Source: Bradyrhizobium sp. STM 3843 (GTDB lineage Bacteria; Pseudomonadota; Alphaproteobacteria; Rhizobiales; Xanthobacteraceae). From it: DNA of 44,803 nucleotides. Of the stretch, positions 25,718-34,661 are shown piece after piece. The notes below the pieces were generated by a model that saw nothing but the letters and a program-made list of their open reading frames with translations, did no database searches and was not told where the DNA came from. Location of the stretch: NCBI RefSeq assembly GCF_000239815.1, contig NZ_CAFK01000011.1, positions 1 through 44,803 on the forward strand, written 5' to 3'. The position numbers and the translations under genes are program-made. Every line of letters begins with the position of its first letter. Position 1 is the stretch's first letter.

Positions 25718-26491
25718 TCAGCCGCGATAGATCGGCGCGCCGGCCGGCGCGGCGCTCGCGCCGCCATCGACAAAGAGCTCCTGGCCCTGGATGTGCGCGG
25801 CTTCGTCGGAGGCGAGAAACAGCACGGTGTTGGCGATGTGCTCGGGCTCACCGATATGGCCGAGCGGTGTCGAGCGCGCGATCCGCGCTTCGAACGCCTT
25901 CTCGGCTTCGGGAGTGGCGATCGCCGCACCCCAGATCGGTGTCCGGATCGCGCCGGGCGCGACCACATTGACCCTGATCCCGCGCGGTGAGAGCTCCGAG
26001 ACCAGCACCCGCGCGATCGCGCGCACGCCGGCCTTGCTCGCTGCATAGGCGGCATAGCCCGGATGGCCGAGCGCCGAAATCACCGAGCCGTTGAGAATGA
26101 TCGAGGCGCCGTCGCTCAGATAAGGCAGTGCCGCCTGGACCGTGAAGAAGACGCCGGTGAGATTGGTCCTGATCACTTGCTCGAAGGCCTCAAGCTTGGT
26201 GCCACCAAGCGGAGTCTGACCGGGGATGCCGGCATTGGCGAACACGATATCGAGCCTGCCGAATTGAGCCGCCGCTGTCGCGATGGCCTCCTCGGTGGCA
26301 GCGATGTCGGTCGCATCGGCAACCAGGGCGAGCGCGCGAGAGCCAAGCTGCTTGGCAGCGGCCGCGAGCCGATCAGCATCTCGACCGGTGATCGCCACAA
26401 GTGCGCCTTCCTCGATAAATCGTCTGGCCGTGGCCAGCCCAAGTCCGCTGCTCCCGCCGGTAATCAACGCGGTCTTGTTCGCCAGTCTCAT
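25718..26491 (-). CDS. Short-chain dehydrogenase/reductase
   Basis: 257 residues, classical SDR. The cofactor site ALITGGSSGLGLATARRF, the Asp in VADATDIA, NAGIPGQTPLGG, the catalytic Ser in SIILNGSVISALGHPGYAAYAASKAG (with YxxxK) and the C-terminal ILFLASDEAAHIQGQELFVDGGAS-like end are all present. NAD(P)-dependent; the substrate cannot be told. GGAG precedes ATG 26491, which I prefer to ATG 26503. It is divergent from an HxlR gene, and their shared promoter contains a perfect 17-bp inverted repeat. Confidence 0.94.
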   Translation of the reverse strand: MRLANKTALITGGSSGLGLATARRFIEEGALVAITGRDADRLAAAAKQLGSRALALVADATDIAATEEAIATAAAQFGRLDIVFANAGIPGQTPLGGTKLEAFEQVIRTNLTGVFFTVQAALPYLSDGASIILNGSVISALGHPGYAAYAASKAGVRAIARVLVSELSPRGIRVNVVAPGAIRTPIWGAAIATPEAEKAFEARIARSTPLGHIGEPEHIANTVLFLASDEAAHIQGQELFVDGGASAAPAGAPIYRG

Positions 26492-26504
26492 GCTTGGCTC
26501 CATC

Positions 26505-26562
26505 TGGTTGCATTATTAAACTTCTTGAGCCATCTAGGCCTTGCGGTTTAATAATGCAACCA
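26505..26562. promoter_or_regulatory. Perfect 17-bp inverted repeat, candidate HxlR operator
   Basis: TGGTTGCATTATTAAAC at 26505-26521 is repeated exactly in inverted form at 26546-26562, with 24 bp between, so arm centres are 41 bp (about four turns) apart. Each arm contains TTTAATAAT, which could serve as the -10 region for the gene on its side; TTGAGC (26525-26530) could be the -35 box for the rightward gene. A repressor bound to both arms would shut both promoters. Binding by the adjacent HxlR is inference. Confidence 0.65.
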
Positions 26563-26629
26563 CAATATCGTGATGGGCGCCCGCTTGCTGAAACGGCAAC
26601 GAGCGCTTGGGTCTGGAGAAAGCGGCGTC

Positions 26630-27079
26630 ATGGTCAAACGCACAAGCCTTGAGGGCAATGGCTGCCCGGTCGCCCGGTCGCTGGATGCGATTGGAGATTG
26701 GTGGTCGCTTCTCATCATCCGCGACGCGTTCGTCGGCCGTCGTCGCTTCGGCGAGTTCCAGCGCAGCCTGGGCCTGGCCAAGAATATCCTGACCATCCGG
26801 CTCCGTGCGCTGGTGGATCGCGGCATCCTGACCACCGAGCCGGCTTCCGACGGCAGCGCCTATCGCGAATACGTGCTCACGCCGAAGGGCCGCGGGCTTT
26901 TTCCGATTCTCGTCGCTTTGAGACAATGGAGCGAGGAATTTGACCAACGGCCGGAGGAGATCGCGACTATCCTGGTGGATCGCGAGACAGGACGGCCCGT
27001 ACAAAAGCTTGCGCTATGCGCGCAGGACGGACGATTGCTCGGTCCCGCCGACACCACGTTGCGGCCCCGCACCGGCTGA
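26630..27079 (+). CDS. HxlR-family transcriptional regulator (SDR-linked)
   Basis: 149 residues from MVKRTSLEG. The HxlR domain reads CPVARSLDAIGDWWSLLIIRDAFVGRRRFGEFQRSLGLAKNILTIRLRALVDRGILTTEP, with the conserved Cys near its start. The C-terminal part (DRETGRPVQKLALCAQDGRLLGPADTTLRPR) is typical of the longer subgroup. An upstream start at 26570 would extend it by 20 unsupported residues. It is divergent from the SDR gene and is probably its repressor and autoregulated through the shared inverted repeat. Confidence 0.93.
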   Translation: MVKRTSLEGNGCPVARSLDAIGDWWSLLIIRDAFVGRRRFGEFQRSLGLAKNILTIRLRALVDRGILTTEPASDGSAYREYVLTPKGRGLFPILVALRQWSEEFDQRPEEIATILVDRETGRPVQKLALCAQDGRLLGPADTTLRPRTG

Positions 27080-27093
27080 AGGACACCCAACCG

Positions 27094-27366
27094 TCAGGAT
27101 GGCTTGCGGCCATTGCGCAGCCGCGCGTACTCCTCAGCCTCGAGATGCGCCATGCGTAAGAGGTAGTCGAGCATGCTGAGGCGATGGCGGCGAGCCAAAC
27201 GCGCCAAGCTCGCGGTCGTCGTCGCAATGAATGCGATCGCCTCGTCCACACTTATCTCGTCCGAGTCGTCATGGGGTCGGGAGCGCCGTCCTGCACCCGC
27301 GGATGACGTCTTTCGCTTTCGCGCTGGCTTTGTCAAAAAATTGATCCAAATTCGAGTATCCAGCAA
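27094..27366 (-). CDS. Small conserved-looking protein, unknown function
   Basis: 90 residues if it begins with TTG at 27366, which is preceded by AGGGG. The C-terminal half is the convincing part: SVDEAIAFIATTTASLARLARRHRLSMLDYLLRMAHLEAEEYARLRNG, a predicted helical, charged region that recalls small proteins I have seen in Bradyrhizobium. The N-terminal half is basic and Ser-rich and may not be translated. It converges on the HxlR gene and is divergent from topA. No function can be assigned. Confidence 0.6.
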   Translation of the reverse strand: MLDTRIWINFLTKPARKRKTSSAGAGRRSRPHDDSDEISVDEAIAFIATTTASLARLARRHRLSMLDYLLRMAHLEAEEYARLRNGRKPS

Positions 27367-27462
27367 AAATACCCCTAAAAAGAGTGCAACTCCAGGACGG
27401 TTCTCTGCAACCCTCTTTATACGTCGTGGGCGTTCTCGCCTCGACTTTCAACATCGTTCGAT

Positions 27463-27491
27463 TTGACAGGAACCGTCTCACCACCCATGTT
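27463..27491 (+). promoter_or_regulatory. Possible topA promoter
   Basis: TTGACA at 27463-27468, a perfect -35 box, and CATGTT at 27486-27491 are spaced by 17 bases, about 70 bases upstream of the topA start codon. The -10 match is poor, so this is only a candidate. Confidence 0.3.
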
Positions 27492-27560
27492 CGGGTCAAC
27501 GAGGCCTTTGGCGAATCCGCGAAATTGGCTTCAATCTTTCCCGTAAGCCACTGGAACTAC

Positions 27561-30365
27561 ATGAATATCGTCATTGTGGAGTCGCCGGCGAAAGCCAAGA
27601 CGATCAATAAATATTTGGGCTCCTCCTATGAGGTTCTAGCCTCGTTTGGCCATGTTCGCGACCTCCCGGCGAAAAATGGATCGGTCGATCCGGACCATAA
27701 TTTCCGAATGATCTGGGAGGTGGATCCCAAGGCCGCCGGCCGGCTGAACGAGATTGCCAAGTCGCTGAAGGGGGCGGACCGGCTAATCCTGGCCACCGAC
27801 CCTGATCGCGAGGGCGAGGCGATCTCCTGGCACGTCCTGGAGGTGCTGAAGGAAAAACGCGCGCTCAAGGATCAGAAGATCGAGCGGGTGGTCTTCAACG
27901 CCATCACCAAGCAGGCGGTCTCGGAGGCGATGAAGCATCCGCGCCAGATCGACGGCGCACTGGTCGACGCCTATATGGCGCGCCGGGCGCTGGACTATCT
28001 GGTCGGCTTCACTTTGTCGCCGGTGTTGTGGCGCAAGCTTCCGGGCGCCCGCTCGGCGGGCCGCGTCCAGTCGGTCGCGTTGCGGCTGGTCTGTGACCGC
28101 GAGCTCGAGATCGAGAAATTCGTTCCCCGTGAATATTGGTCGCTGATCGCGACGCTGGCCACGCCCCGCGGCGACAGCTTCGAGGCGCGCCTGGTCGGCG
28201 CCGATGGCAAGAAGATCCAGCGGCTCGACATCGGCACCGGTGCTGAAGCCGAGGACTTCAAGAAGGCGCTGCAGGCCGCAGCCTTCACGGTCACGACCGT
28301 CGATGCCAAGCCGGCGCGCCGCAATCCGCAGGCCCCCTTCACCACCTCGACCCTGCAGCAGGAAGCGAGTCGCAAGCTCGGCTTCGCGCCGGCGCACACC
28401 ATGCGGATCGCCCAGCGGCTCTATGAGGGCATCGATATCGGCGGCGAGACCACCGGTCTCATTACTTATATGCGAACCGACGGCGTGCAGATCGCGCCCG
28501 AGGCGATCACGCAGGCCCGCAAGGTGATCGGCGAGATCTATGGCAACGCCTATGTGCCGGACAGCCCGCGCCAGTACCAGACCAAGGCCAAGAACGCGCA
28601 GGAAGCGCACGAAGCCATTCGCCCGACCGATCTGTCGCGGCGGCCGGCCGAGCTGCGCCGACGGCTCGACGACGACCAGGCCAAGCTCTATGAGCTGATC
28701 TGGACCCGTACCATCGCCAGCCAAATGGAATCGGCCGAGCTCGAACGCACCACGGTCGACATCACGGCCAAGGCCGGCTCCCGCACGCTGGAGCTGCGCG
28801 CCACCGGCCAGGTGGTCAAGTTCGACGGCTTCCTTGCGCTGTACCAGGAAGGCCGCGACGACGAGGAGGACGAGGATAGCCGCCGCCTGCCCCACATGAG
28901 TCAGGGCGAGCCGCTGAAGCGGCAGGATCTGTCCGTGACCCAGCATTTCACCGAGCCGCCGCCGCGGTTTTCGGAAGCCTCACTGGTCAAGCGGATGGAG
29001 GAGCTCGGCATCGGCCGGCCCTCGACCTACGCCTCGATCCTGCAGGTGTTGAAGGACCGCGGCTATGTGAAGCTGGAGAAGAAGCGTCTGCACGGCGAGG
29101 ACAAGGGCCGCGTCGTCGTCGCCTTCCTGGAGAACTTCTTCCGCCGCTATGTCGAATACGACTTCACCGCCGATCTCGAGGAGCAGCTCGACCGCATCTC
29201 CAACAACGAGATCTCCTGGCAGCAGGTGCTGAAGGATTTCTGGCGCGACTTCATCGGCGCGGTCGACGACATCAAGGACCTGCGCGTCGCGCAGGTGCTG
29301 GATGTGCTCGACGAGATGCTCGGCCCGCACATCTATCCGCCGCGCGCCGATGGCGGCGACGTCAGGCAATGTCCGACCTGCGGCACCGGACGGCTGAACC
29401 TGAAGGCCGGCAAGTTCGGCGCCTTTGTCGGCTGCTCGAACTATCCGGAATGCCGTTACACGCGGCCGCTGGCGGCCGACAGCGAGGCCGCCGCCGATCG
29501 CGTGCTGGGACAGGACCCGGAGTCCGGGCTCGACGTCACCATCAAGGCCGGCCGCTTCGGCCCCTATATCCAGCTCGGCGAGCAGAAGGATTATGCCGAG
29601 GGCGAGAAGCCCAAGCGCGCCGGCATCCCGAAGGGCACCCAGCCATCGGATGTCGACCTCGAACTGGCGCTGAAACTGCTGTCGCTGCCACGAGAGATCG
29701 GAAGGCACCCGGAGACGGGCCTGCCGATCACGGCCGGCATCGGCCGCTTCGGGCCGTTCGTGCGCCATGACAAGACCTATGCGAGCCTGGAAGCCGGCGA
29801 CGAGGTGTTCGACGTCGGACTCAACCGCGCGGTGACCTTGATCGCGGAGAAGGTCGCCAAGGGCCCGAGCAAGCGCTTCGGCGCTGATCCGGGCAAGGCG
29901 CTCGGCGACCATCCCTCGCTTGGTGCGGTCGCGGTGAAGAGCGGGCGTTACGGCGCCTATGTCACTGCGGGCGGCGTCAACGCTACGATTCCGTCCGACA
30001 AGGAAAAGGATACGATCACGCTGCCGGAAGCGATTGCGCTCCTGGATGAGCGAGCCGCAAAGGGCGGCGGCAAGGCGAAAAAGGCCAAGGCGGCAAAGCC
30101 TGCCAAGGCAGCCGGCAAGGCCGGCGCCAAGACCAAAACCAAGGCTAAGGTTGAGACCAAGGCTGAGGCCGAAGCCGAGGGGGATGACGGCGACACGCCG
30201 AAGCCCGCCAAGAAGGCTGCGGTCAAGAAGGCTGCAGCCAAGCCGAAATCAGACTCCACCAGCAAGGCGCGTGCGCCGGTCGGAAAGGCCGCCAAGACCT
30301 CGGCGAAACCGTCCTCCGCCCCGAAAGCGCCTGCGAAGAAGAGCGCCGGCAAGGCCCGCGGATGA
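27561..30365 (+). CDS. topA: DNA topoisomerase I
   Basis: 934 residues; relaxes negative supercoils by cutting one strand. The start MNIVIVESPAKAKTINKYLG opens the TOPRIM domain (Glu8; acidic ATDPDREGEA at about 78-86). The active-site Tyr is in GLITYMRTDG (about Tyr303). GARSAGRVQSVALRLV and GIGRPSTYASIL are also diagnostic. After residue 600 come a zinc-ribbon repeat (CPTCGTG...CSNYPEC) and glycine/phenylalanine repeats (KAGRFGPYIQLGE, GIGRFGPFVRHD, KSGRYGAYVTAGG). The last 90 or so residues are a Lys/Ala-rich, probably DNA-contacting tail. The stop is four bases before rnr. Confidence 0.98.
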   Translation: MNIVIVESPAKAKTINKYLGSSYEVLASFGHVRDLPAKNGSVDPDHNFRMIWEVDPKAAGRLNEIAKSLKGADRLILATDPDREGEAISWHVLEVLKEKRALKDQKIERVVFNAITKQAVSEAMKHPRQIDGALVDAYMARRALDYLVGFTLSPVLWRKLPGARSAGRVQSVALRLVCDRELEIEKFVPREYWSLIATLATPRGDSFEARLVGADGKKIQRLDIGTGAEAEDFKKALQAAAFTVTTVDAKPARRNPQAPFTTSTLQQEASRKLGFAPAHTMRIAQRLYEGIDIGGETTGLITYMRTDGVQIAPEAITQARKVIGEIYGNAYVPDSPRQYQTKAKNAQEAHEAIRPTDLSRRPAELRRRLDDDQAKLYELIWTRTIASQMESAELERTTVDITAKAGSRTLELRATGQVVKFDGFLALYQEGRDDEEDEDSRRLPHMSQGEPLKRQDLSVTQHFTEPPPRFSEASLVKRMEELGIGRPSTYASILQVLKDRGYVKLEKKRLHGEDKGRVVVAFLENFFRRYVEYDFTADLEEQLDRISNNEISWQQVLKDFWRDFIGAVDDIKDLRVAQVLDVLDEMLGPHIYPPRADGGDVRQCPTCGTGRLNLKAGKFGAFVGCSNYPECRYTRPLAADSEAAADRVLGQDPESGLDVTIKAGRFGPYIQLGEQKDYAEGEKPKRAGIPKGTQPSDVDLELALKLLSLPREIGRHPETGLPITAGIGRFGPFVRHDKTYASLEAGDEVFDVGLNRAVTLIAEKVAKGPSKRFGADPGKALGDHPSLGAVAVKSGRYGAYVTAGGVNATIPSDKEKDTITLPEAIALLDERAAKGGGKAKKAKAAKPAKAAGKAGAKTKTKAKVETKAEAEAEGDDGDTPKPAKKAAVKKAAAKPKSDSTSKARAPVGKAAKTSAKPSSAPKAPAKKSAGKARG

Positions 30366-30369
30366 GAAA

Positions 30370-32757
30370 ATGACCCAAAAGCGCGACATCGGCTTCCCCC
30401 CGCGGGAGGCCATCGTCGCCTTCATCCGCGCCAACCCGGGCAAGGTTGGCACCAAGGAAATTGCGCGCGAATTCGGCCTGAAGAACGCCGATCGCGCCGA
30501 GCTGAAGCGGATTCTCCGCGACCTCGTCGACGAGGGTGCGGTCAAGAAGAGCGGCCGCCGCAAGATCACCGAGACCGCCGCCCTGCCCGCGACGCTCATT
30601 GCCGATATCACCGGCCGCGACAGCGACGGCGAACTGATCGCAACGCCGGCCGAGTGGGACGAGGCCGAGCAGTCCGAGCCGCCACGCATCCGCATCCACA
30701 CTCCTCGTCATGCCCGCCCCGGTGCGACCGCCGGCGTCGGTGATCGCGCCTTGGTGCGGGTCGACCCCGTCGAGAGTGCCGACGGCGTGACTTATCGCGG
30801 CCGCGTCATCAAGGTGCTCGACCATGCGAAGCATCGCGTGCTCGGCATCTTCCGTGCGATGTCCGGCGGCGGCGGACGGCTGATCCCGGTGGACAAGAAG
30901 CAGGCCGGCCGCGAGCTCAGCATTGCGCCCGCCGACAGCCGCGAGGCCAAGGACGGCGATCTCGTCAGCGTCGACCTGCTCCGCGGACGCGGCTTCGGCC
31001 TGCCCGCCGGCCGCGTCAAGGAACGCTACGGCTCGATCGCGAGCGAAAAGGCGATCAGCCTGATCGCGATCCATGCGCACGAGATCCCGCTCGATTTCTC
31101 ATCCGCAGCCCTGCAGGAGGCGGAAGAGGCAGAGCCCGCGACGTTGAAGGGACGCGAGGACTGGCGCGAGCTGCCGCTCGTCACCATCGATCCGCCCGAT
31201 GCCAAGGATCATGACGACGCGGTTCATGCCGAACCTGATCCCGCTCCCGACAACACGGGCGGCTACGTCGTTCACGTCGCCATCGCCGACGTCGCCTACT
31301 ACGTGCGGCCCGGCGCGCCGCTCGATCGCGATGCGCTTCGGCGCGGCAATTCGGTGTATTTCCCGGACCGCGTCGTGCCGATGCTGCCCGAGCGGATCTC
31401 CAACAATCTCTGCTCGCTGGTGCCGGGTGAGCCGCGCGGCGCGCTGGCGGTGCGGATCGTGCTCGGCGCCGACGGGCGCAAGCGGTCGCACTCCTTCCAT
31501 CGCGTCCTGATGCGCTCGGCGGCGAAGCTCGCTTATGTGCAGGCGCAAGCTGCGATTGACGGCAAGCCCGACGACATCACCGGTCCCCTGCTCGAGCCTA
31601 TTCTGAAGCCGCTTTATGCGGCCTATGAGGTTGCCAAGCGCGGCCGTGATGCGCGCGATCCGCTCGACCTCGATCTCCCCGAGCGCAAGATCCTGCTGAA
31701 GGCGGACGGCACCGTCGACCGCGTCGTCGTGCCTGAACGGCTGGATGCGCACCGGCTGATCGAGGAGTTCATGATCCTCGCCAATGTCGCAGCCGCGGAG
31801 ATGCTGGAGAAGAAGGCGCTGCCGCTGATCTACCGTGTGCACGACGAGCCCACGGTGGAGAAGGTCCACGCGCTGCAGGAATTCCTGAAGACGCTCGACG
31901 TGCCGTTCGTCAAGTCCGGCGCGCTGCGGCCCTCGCTGTTCAACCGTGTCCTGACCTTGGTCGCCGGCCAGGACTATGAGCAGCTGGTCAATGAGGTCGT
32001 GCTGCGCTCGCAGGCGCAGGCCGAATATTCCGCGGAGAATTACGGGCATTTCGGCCTCAATCTGCGCCGCTACGCGCATTTCACCTCGCCAATCCGCCGC
32101 TACGCCGACCTGGTCGTCCACCGCGGCCTGATCCGCGCGCTGGGCCTGGGCGACGGGGCCCTGCCCGACAGCGAAACGGCTGAGAATCTTGCCGAAATAG
32201 CCGCGCAGATTTCGGTGACCGAGCGCCGCGCCATGAAGGCCGAGCGCGAGACCGCCGACCGCCTGATCGCCCATCATCTCGCCGATCGCATCGGCGCCAC
32301 CTTCCAGGGGCGCATCTCCGGCGTCACCCGCGCCGGTCTCTTCATCAAGCTCGATGATACCGGCGCCGACGGGCTGGTCCCGATCCGCACGCTCGGCACG
32401 GAATATTACGATTACGACGAAACCCGTCATGCGCTGATCGGCCAACGCAGTGGTGCCATGCACCGGCTCGGTGACGTCGTCGACGTGCGTCTGGTAGAAG
32501 CTCAGCCTGTGGCGGGCGCCTTGCGCTTCGAACTGTTGACCGAAGCCGATGTGCTGGTCCCGCGCCAACGGCGGCGCGACACCCCCCATGCGCGCGAAAG
32601 CGTCAGGGGCAAGCCGAAGCCCAAAGCGAAAAAGACCAAGGACAAAGCGTCGAAGCGTGCGAAGGCCGCCCGCAACAAACGCGGTGAGAAAAGCGCGAAG
32701 CCGACGACCAAACGCAAGTCCGGCACATCGAAGAAAGGCAAGTCATGGACGCCATGA
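30370..32757 (+). CDS. rnr: Ribonuclease R
   Basis: 795 residues, a processive 3'-5' exoribonuclease that unwinds and degrades structured RNA. An N-terminal helix-turn-helix (PGKVGTKEIAREFGLKNADRAELKRILRDLVDEGAVKK) leads into cold-shock domains. The RNB core has the catalytic aspartates in TIDPPDAKDHDDAV and YFPDRVVPMLPERISNNLCSL and HFTSPIRRYADLVVHR. An S1 domain (GATFQGRISGVTRAGLFIKLDDTGADGLVP) follows. The end is a strongly basic Lys/Ala/Ser tail. It forms an operon with topA (four-base gap) and DUF983. Confidence 0.98.
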   Translation: MTQKRDIGFPPREAIVAFIRANPGKVGTKEIAREFGLKNADRAELKRILRDLVDEGAVKKSGRRKITETAALPATLIADITGRDSDGELIATPAEWDEAEQSEPPRIRIHTPRHARPGATAGVGDRALVRVDPVESADGVTYRGRVIKVLDHAKHRVLGIFRAMSGGGGRLIPVDKKQAGRELSIAPADSREAKDGDLVSVDLLRGRGFGLPAGRVKERYGSIASEKAISLIAIHAHEIPLDFSSAALQEAEEAEPATLKGREDWRELPLVTIDPPDAKDHDDAVHAEPDPAPDNTGGYVVHVAIADVAYYVRPGAPLDRDALRRGNSVYFPDRVVPMLPERISNNLCSLVPGEPRGALAVRIVLGADGRKRSHSFHRVLMRSAAKLAYVQAQAAIDGKPDDITGPLLEPILKPLYAAYEVAKRGRDARDPLDLDLPERKILLKADGTVDRVVVPERLDAHRLIEEFMILANVAAAEMLEKKALPLIYRVHDEPTVEKVHALQEFLKTLDVPFVKSGALRPSLFNRVLTLVAGQDYEQLVNEVVLRSQAQAEYSAENYGHFGLNLRRYAHFTSPIRRYADLVVHRGLIRALGLGDGALPDSETAENLAEIAAQISVTERRAMKAERETADRLIAHHLADRIGATFQGRISGVTRAGLFIKLDDTGADGLVPIRTLGTEYYDYDETRHALIGQRSGAMHRLGDVVDVRLVEAQPVAGALRFELLTEADVLVPRQRRRDTPHARESVRGKPKPKAKKTKDKASKRAKAARNKRGEKSAKPTTKRKSGTSKKGKSWTP

Positions 32758-33215
32758 GCACGACGCCGACCAGCGTGCGCCCGCAGAATTCAGCGGCGAC
32801 AACGTGGACCCGCGAGGCGGGTCTCGCCGAGAAGCGCGACCTCTGGAGCGCGATGAAGCGCGGCTGTCGCGGCCGCTGCCCGCGCTGCGGCGAAGGCAAG
32901 CTGTTTCGCGCGTTCCTGAAGGTCGCCGACGCTTGCGACAAATGCGGCCAGGATTTCTCGGGCCACCGGGCGGACGACCTGCCCGCCTATCTCGTGATCG
33001 TCATCGTCGGCCACATCGTGGTGCCGCTCGCGCTCTATATCGAGACCAACTATTCGCCGCCGGTCGCGCTGCAGCTTTCGATCTATCTGCCGCTGACGCT
33101 GTTCGCCTCGCTGGCGCTGCTCCAGCCGGTCAAGGGCGCCGTCGTGGGTCTGCAATGGGCCTTCCACATGCATGGCTTTGACGACAATCCCGCCGAAGGC
33201 ATTCCGCCGGTTTGA
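32745..33215 (+). CDS. DUF983 membrane protein
   Basis: 156 residues. Two CxxC knuckles (RGRCPRCGEGKLF and DACDKCGQDFSGHRADD) form a zinc-ribbon-like head. Two membrane helices (YLVIVIVGHIVVPLALYIE and YLPLTLFASLALLQPVKG) and the short end follow; this is the DUF983 pattern. It overlaps the end of rnr by 13 bases (or by ATGA if the ATG at 32754 is used), so it is translationally coupled. DUF983 proteins sit beside rnr or cytochrome oxidase genes in alphaproteobacteria; their role is unproven. Confidence 0.93.
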   Translation: MDAMSTTPTSVRPQNSAATTWTREAGLAEKRDLWSAMKRGCRGRCPRCGEGKLFRAFLKVADACDKCGQDFSGHRADDLPAYLVIVIVGHIVVPLALYIETNYSPPVALQLSIYLPLTLFASLALLQPVKGAVVGLQWAFHMHGFDDNPAEGIPPV

Positions 33216-33239
33216 ACGACAACCAAGAATGAAAAAGGG

Positions 33240-33995
33240 ATGGAAATGACGGAGGTGGCAGAGGCCGCAGCTTCGGCTAAGCCGGAGCAGAAGGAAGCGG
33301 ATCACCATCCCTATACCAAGCCGAGGGATGCGGCGACCCTGATCCTGATCGATCGCAGCGGCACTGTGCCGAAGGTTCTGGTCGGCAAGCGCCACGACAA
33401 GGTCGTGTTCATGCCCGGCAAGTTCGTCTTTCCTGGCGGCCGGGTCGAGAAGACGGACCATCGGATCCCTGTGGCCGCGCCGATGCCCGAGGCGCTCGAG
33501 GCCAACCTGTTCAAGGGCCGACCACAGACCTCAGCCTCGCGCGCCAAGTCGCTGGCGATCGCTGCCATCCGCGAAGCCTGTGAGGAGACCGGGCTGTGCC
33601 TGGGCCGCAAGATCGAGGGCAAGGTATCCAACCTCGACGGACCCTGGTCGCCGTTCAGTGCAGCCGGCCTGTTGCCCGATCCGTCCAGCCTGTTCCTGAT
33701 CGCACGCGCCATCACCCCGCCCGGCCGCATCAAGCGTTTTGACACCCGTTTCTTCACGGCGGATGCGTCGGCGATCACGCATCGCGTCGAGGGCGTGGTG
33801 CATCCGGACGCCGAGTTGGTCGAGCTGGTGTGGGTCGAACTCGGTTCGAAGCCACTCGCCGATCTGCACCCGATGACCAGGAATGTGCTGAACGAGCTGG
33901 ACAAGCGGCTCGCGACCGGTCCGCTCCAGCATGACGCGCCGGTGCCGTTCTTCCATTTCTATGGCGGCCGGATGCATCGGGACGTGCTGGACTGA
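33240..33995 (+). CDS. NUDIX hydrolase with an interrupted Nudix box
   Basis: 251 residues. The family cleaves nucleoside diphosphates linked to another moiety; relatives with an insert include NUDT19-type CoA diphosphatases. The glycine half (FVFPGGRVEKTD) and the catalytic half (AIREACEETGL) of the Nudix box are separated by about 45 residues instead of the usual spacing. The C-terminal part (LVELVWVEL, PVPFFHFYGGRMHRDVLD) is conserved in this subgroup. AAAAGGG precedes ATG 33240. It is the last gene of the topA-rnr-DUF983 run and converges with the next gene with no gap. Confidence 0.92.
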   Translation: MEMTEVAEAAASAKPEQKEADHHPYTKPRDAATLILIDRSGTVPKVLVGKRHDKVVFMPGKFVFPGGRVEKTDHRIPVAAPMPEALEANLFKGRPQTSASRAKSLAIAAIREACEETGLCLGRKIEGKVSNLDGPWSPFSAAGLLPDPSSLFLIARAITPPGRIKRFDTRFFTADASAITHRVEGVVHPDAELVELVWVELGSKPLADLHPMTRNVLNELDKRLATGPLQHDAPVPFFHFYGGRMHRDVLD

Positions 33996-34544
33996 TCAGC
34001 CATCGGCGTCGTCATCATCGGGCTCGGTGCCGACATAATCCTTGGCTGGAATTTTGAGCGCGATCGCGAGCTGTTGCGCCAATGCGTTGGCCTCTTCGCG
34101 GGACGCGAAGCTCCGGAGATTCAGCGGCTCGACGCCTTTGCCGCCACACAGATTGACGTCATACATCGTTGCGCTGACATCGCCGTCATCGGTGATGCTG
34201 ATCAGGTTGTAGTTCGACAGCCGGCGCGCACGCCTGACATGCAACGGCCCAAAAGCCTTGGTGATGACGACTTCGCCGGCGCCGGGGCACACGGTGACGA
34301 AGCCGCGAAAGGTCGCAACAAGGAGGCCCGGAATGATGACCGCGACCCCAAGAGCGGCAAAGACGGCGATACCCGCCCACTCGTCTCTGGCATCGCCAGG
34401 GCTTGCCAGCACATCGCTAAGACCAAGCGCCACGTTCCACAGCAGGTAAGCGCCGGCCGCAATCAGCGGCAACGCCAGCAGCCGGCCCAGCAAAGGGACC
34501 GGTAATCCAACGCGAATGATATCGCCCGTCGCTGCACCTGCCAT
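33996..34544 (-). CDS. Predicted two-helix membrane protein, unknown function
   Basis: 182 residues. Two hydrophobic segments (LLGRLLALPLIAAGAYLLWNVALGL and WAGIAVFAALGVAVIIPGLLVATF) are followed by a soluble part of about 100 residues with a beta-rich look (GFVTVCPGAGEVVITKAFGPLHVRRARRLSNYNLISITDDG). This part recalls bacterial PH-like domains of small membrane proteins, but I cannot confirm it. The acidic tail is GTEPDDDDADG. Its stop codon abuts that of the NUDIX gene. No function assigned. Confidence 0.8.
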   Translation of the reverse strand: MAGAATGDIIRVGLPVPLLGRLLALPLIAAGAYLLWNVALGLSDVLASPGDARDEWAGIAVFAALGVAVIIPGLLVATFRGFVTVCPGAGEVVITKAFGPLHVRRARRLSNYNLISITDDGDVSATMYDVNLCGGKGVEPLNLRSFASREEANALAQQLAIALKIPAKDYVGTEPDDDDADG

Positions 34545-34661
34545 GAAGCCCTCCCTGAAATTCAGGCAGTTTGTCGTCCGGATCTTGGGATCGGTTCGAC
34601 ATCGCTCAGCCGGCGGAGGAATCCGCGGGAAGCAAATTGGAGCTTGCCGAGCGCTCCCAGG

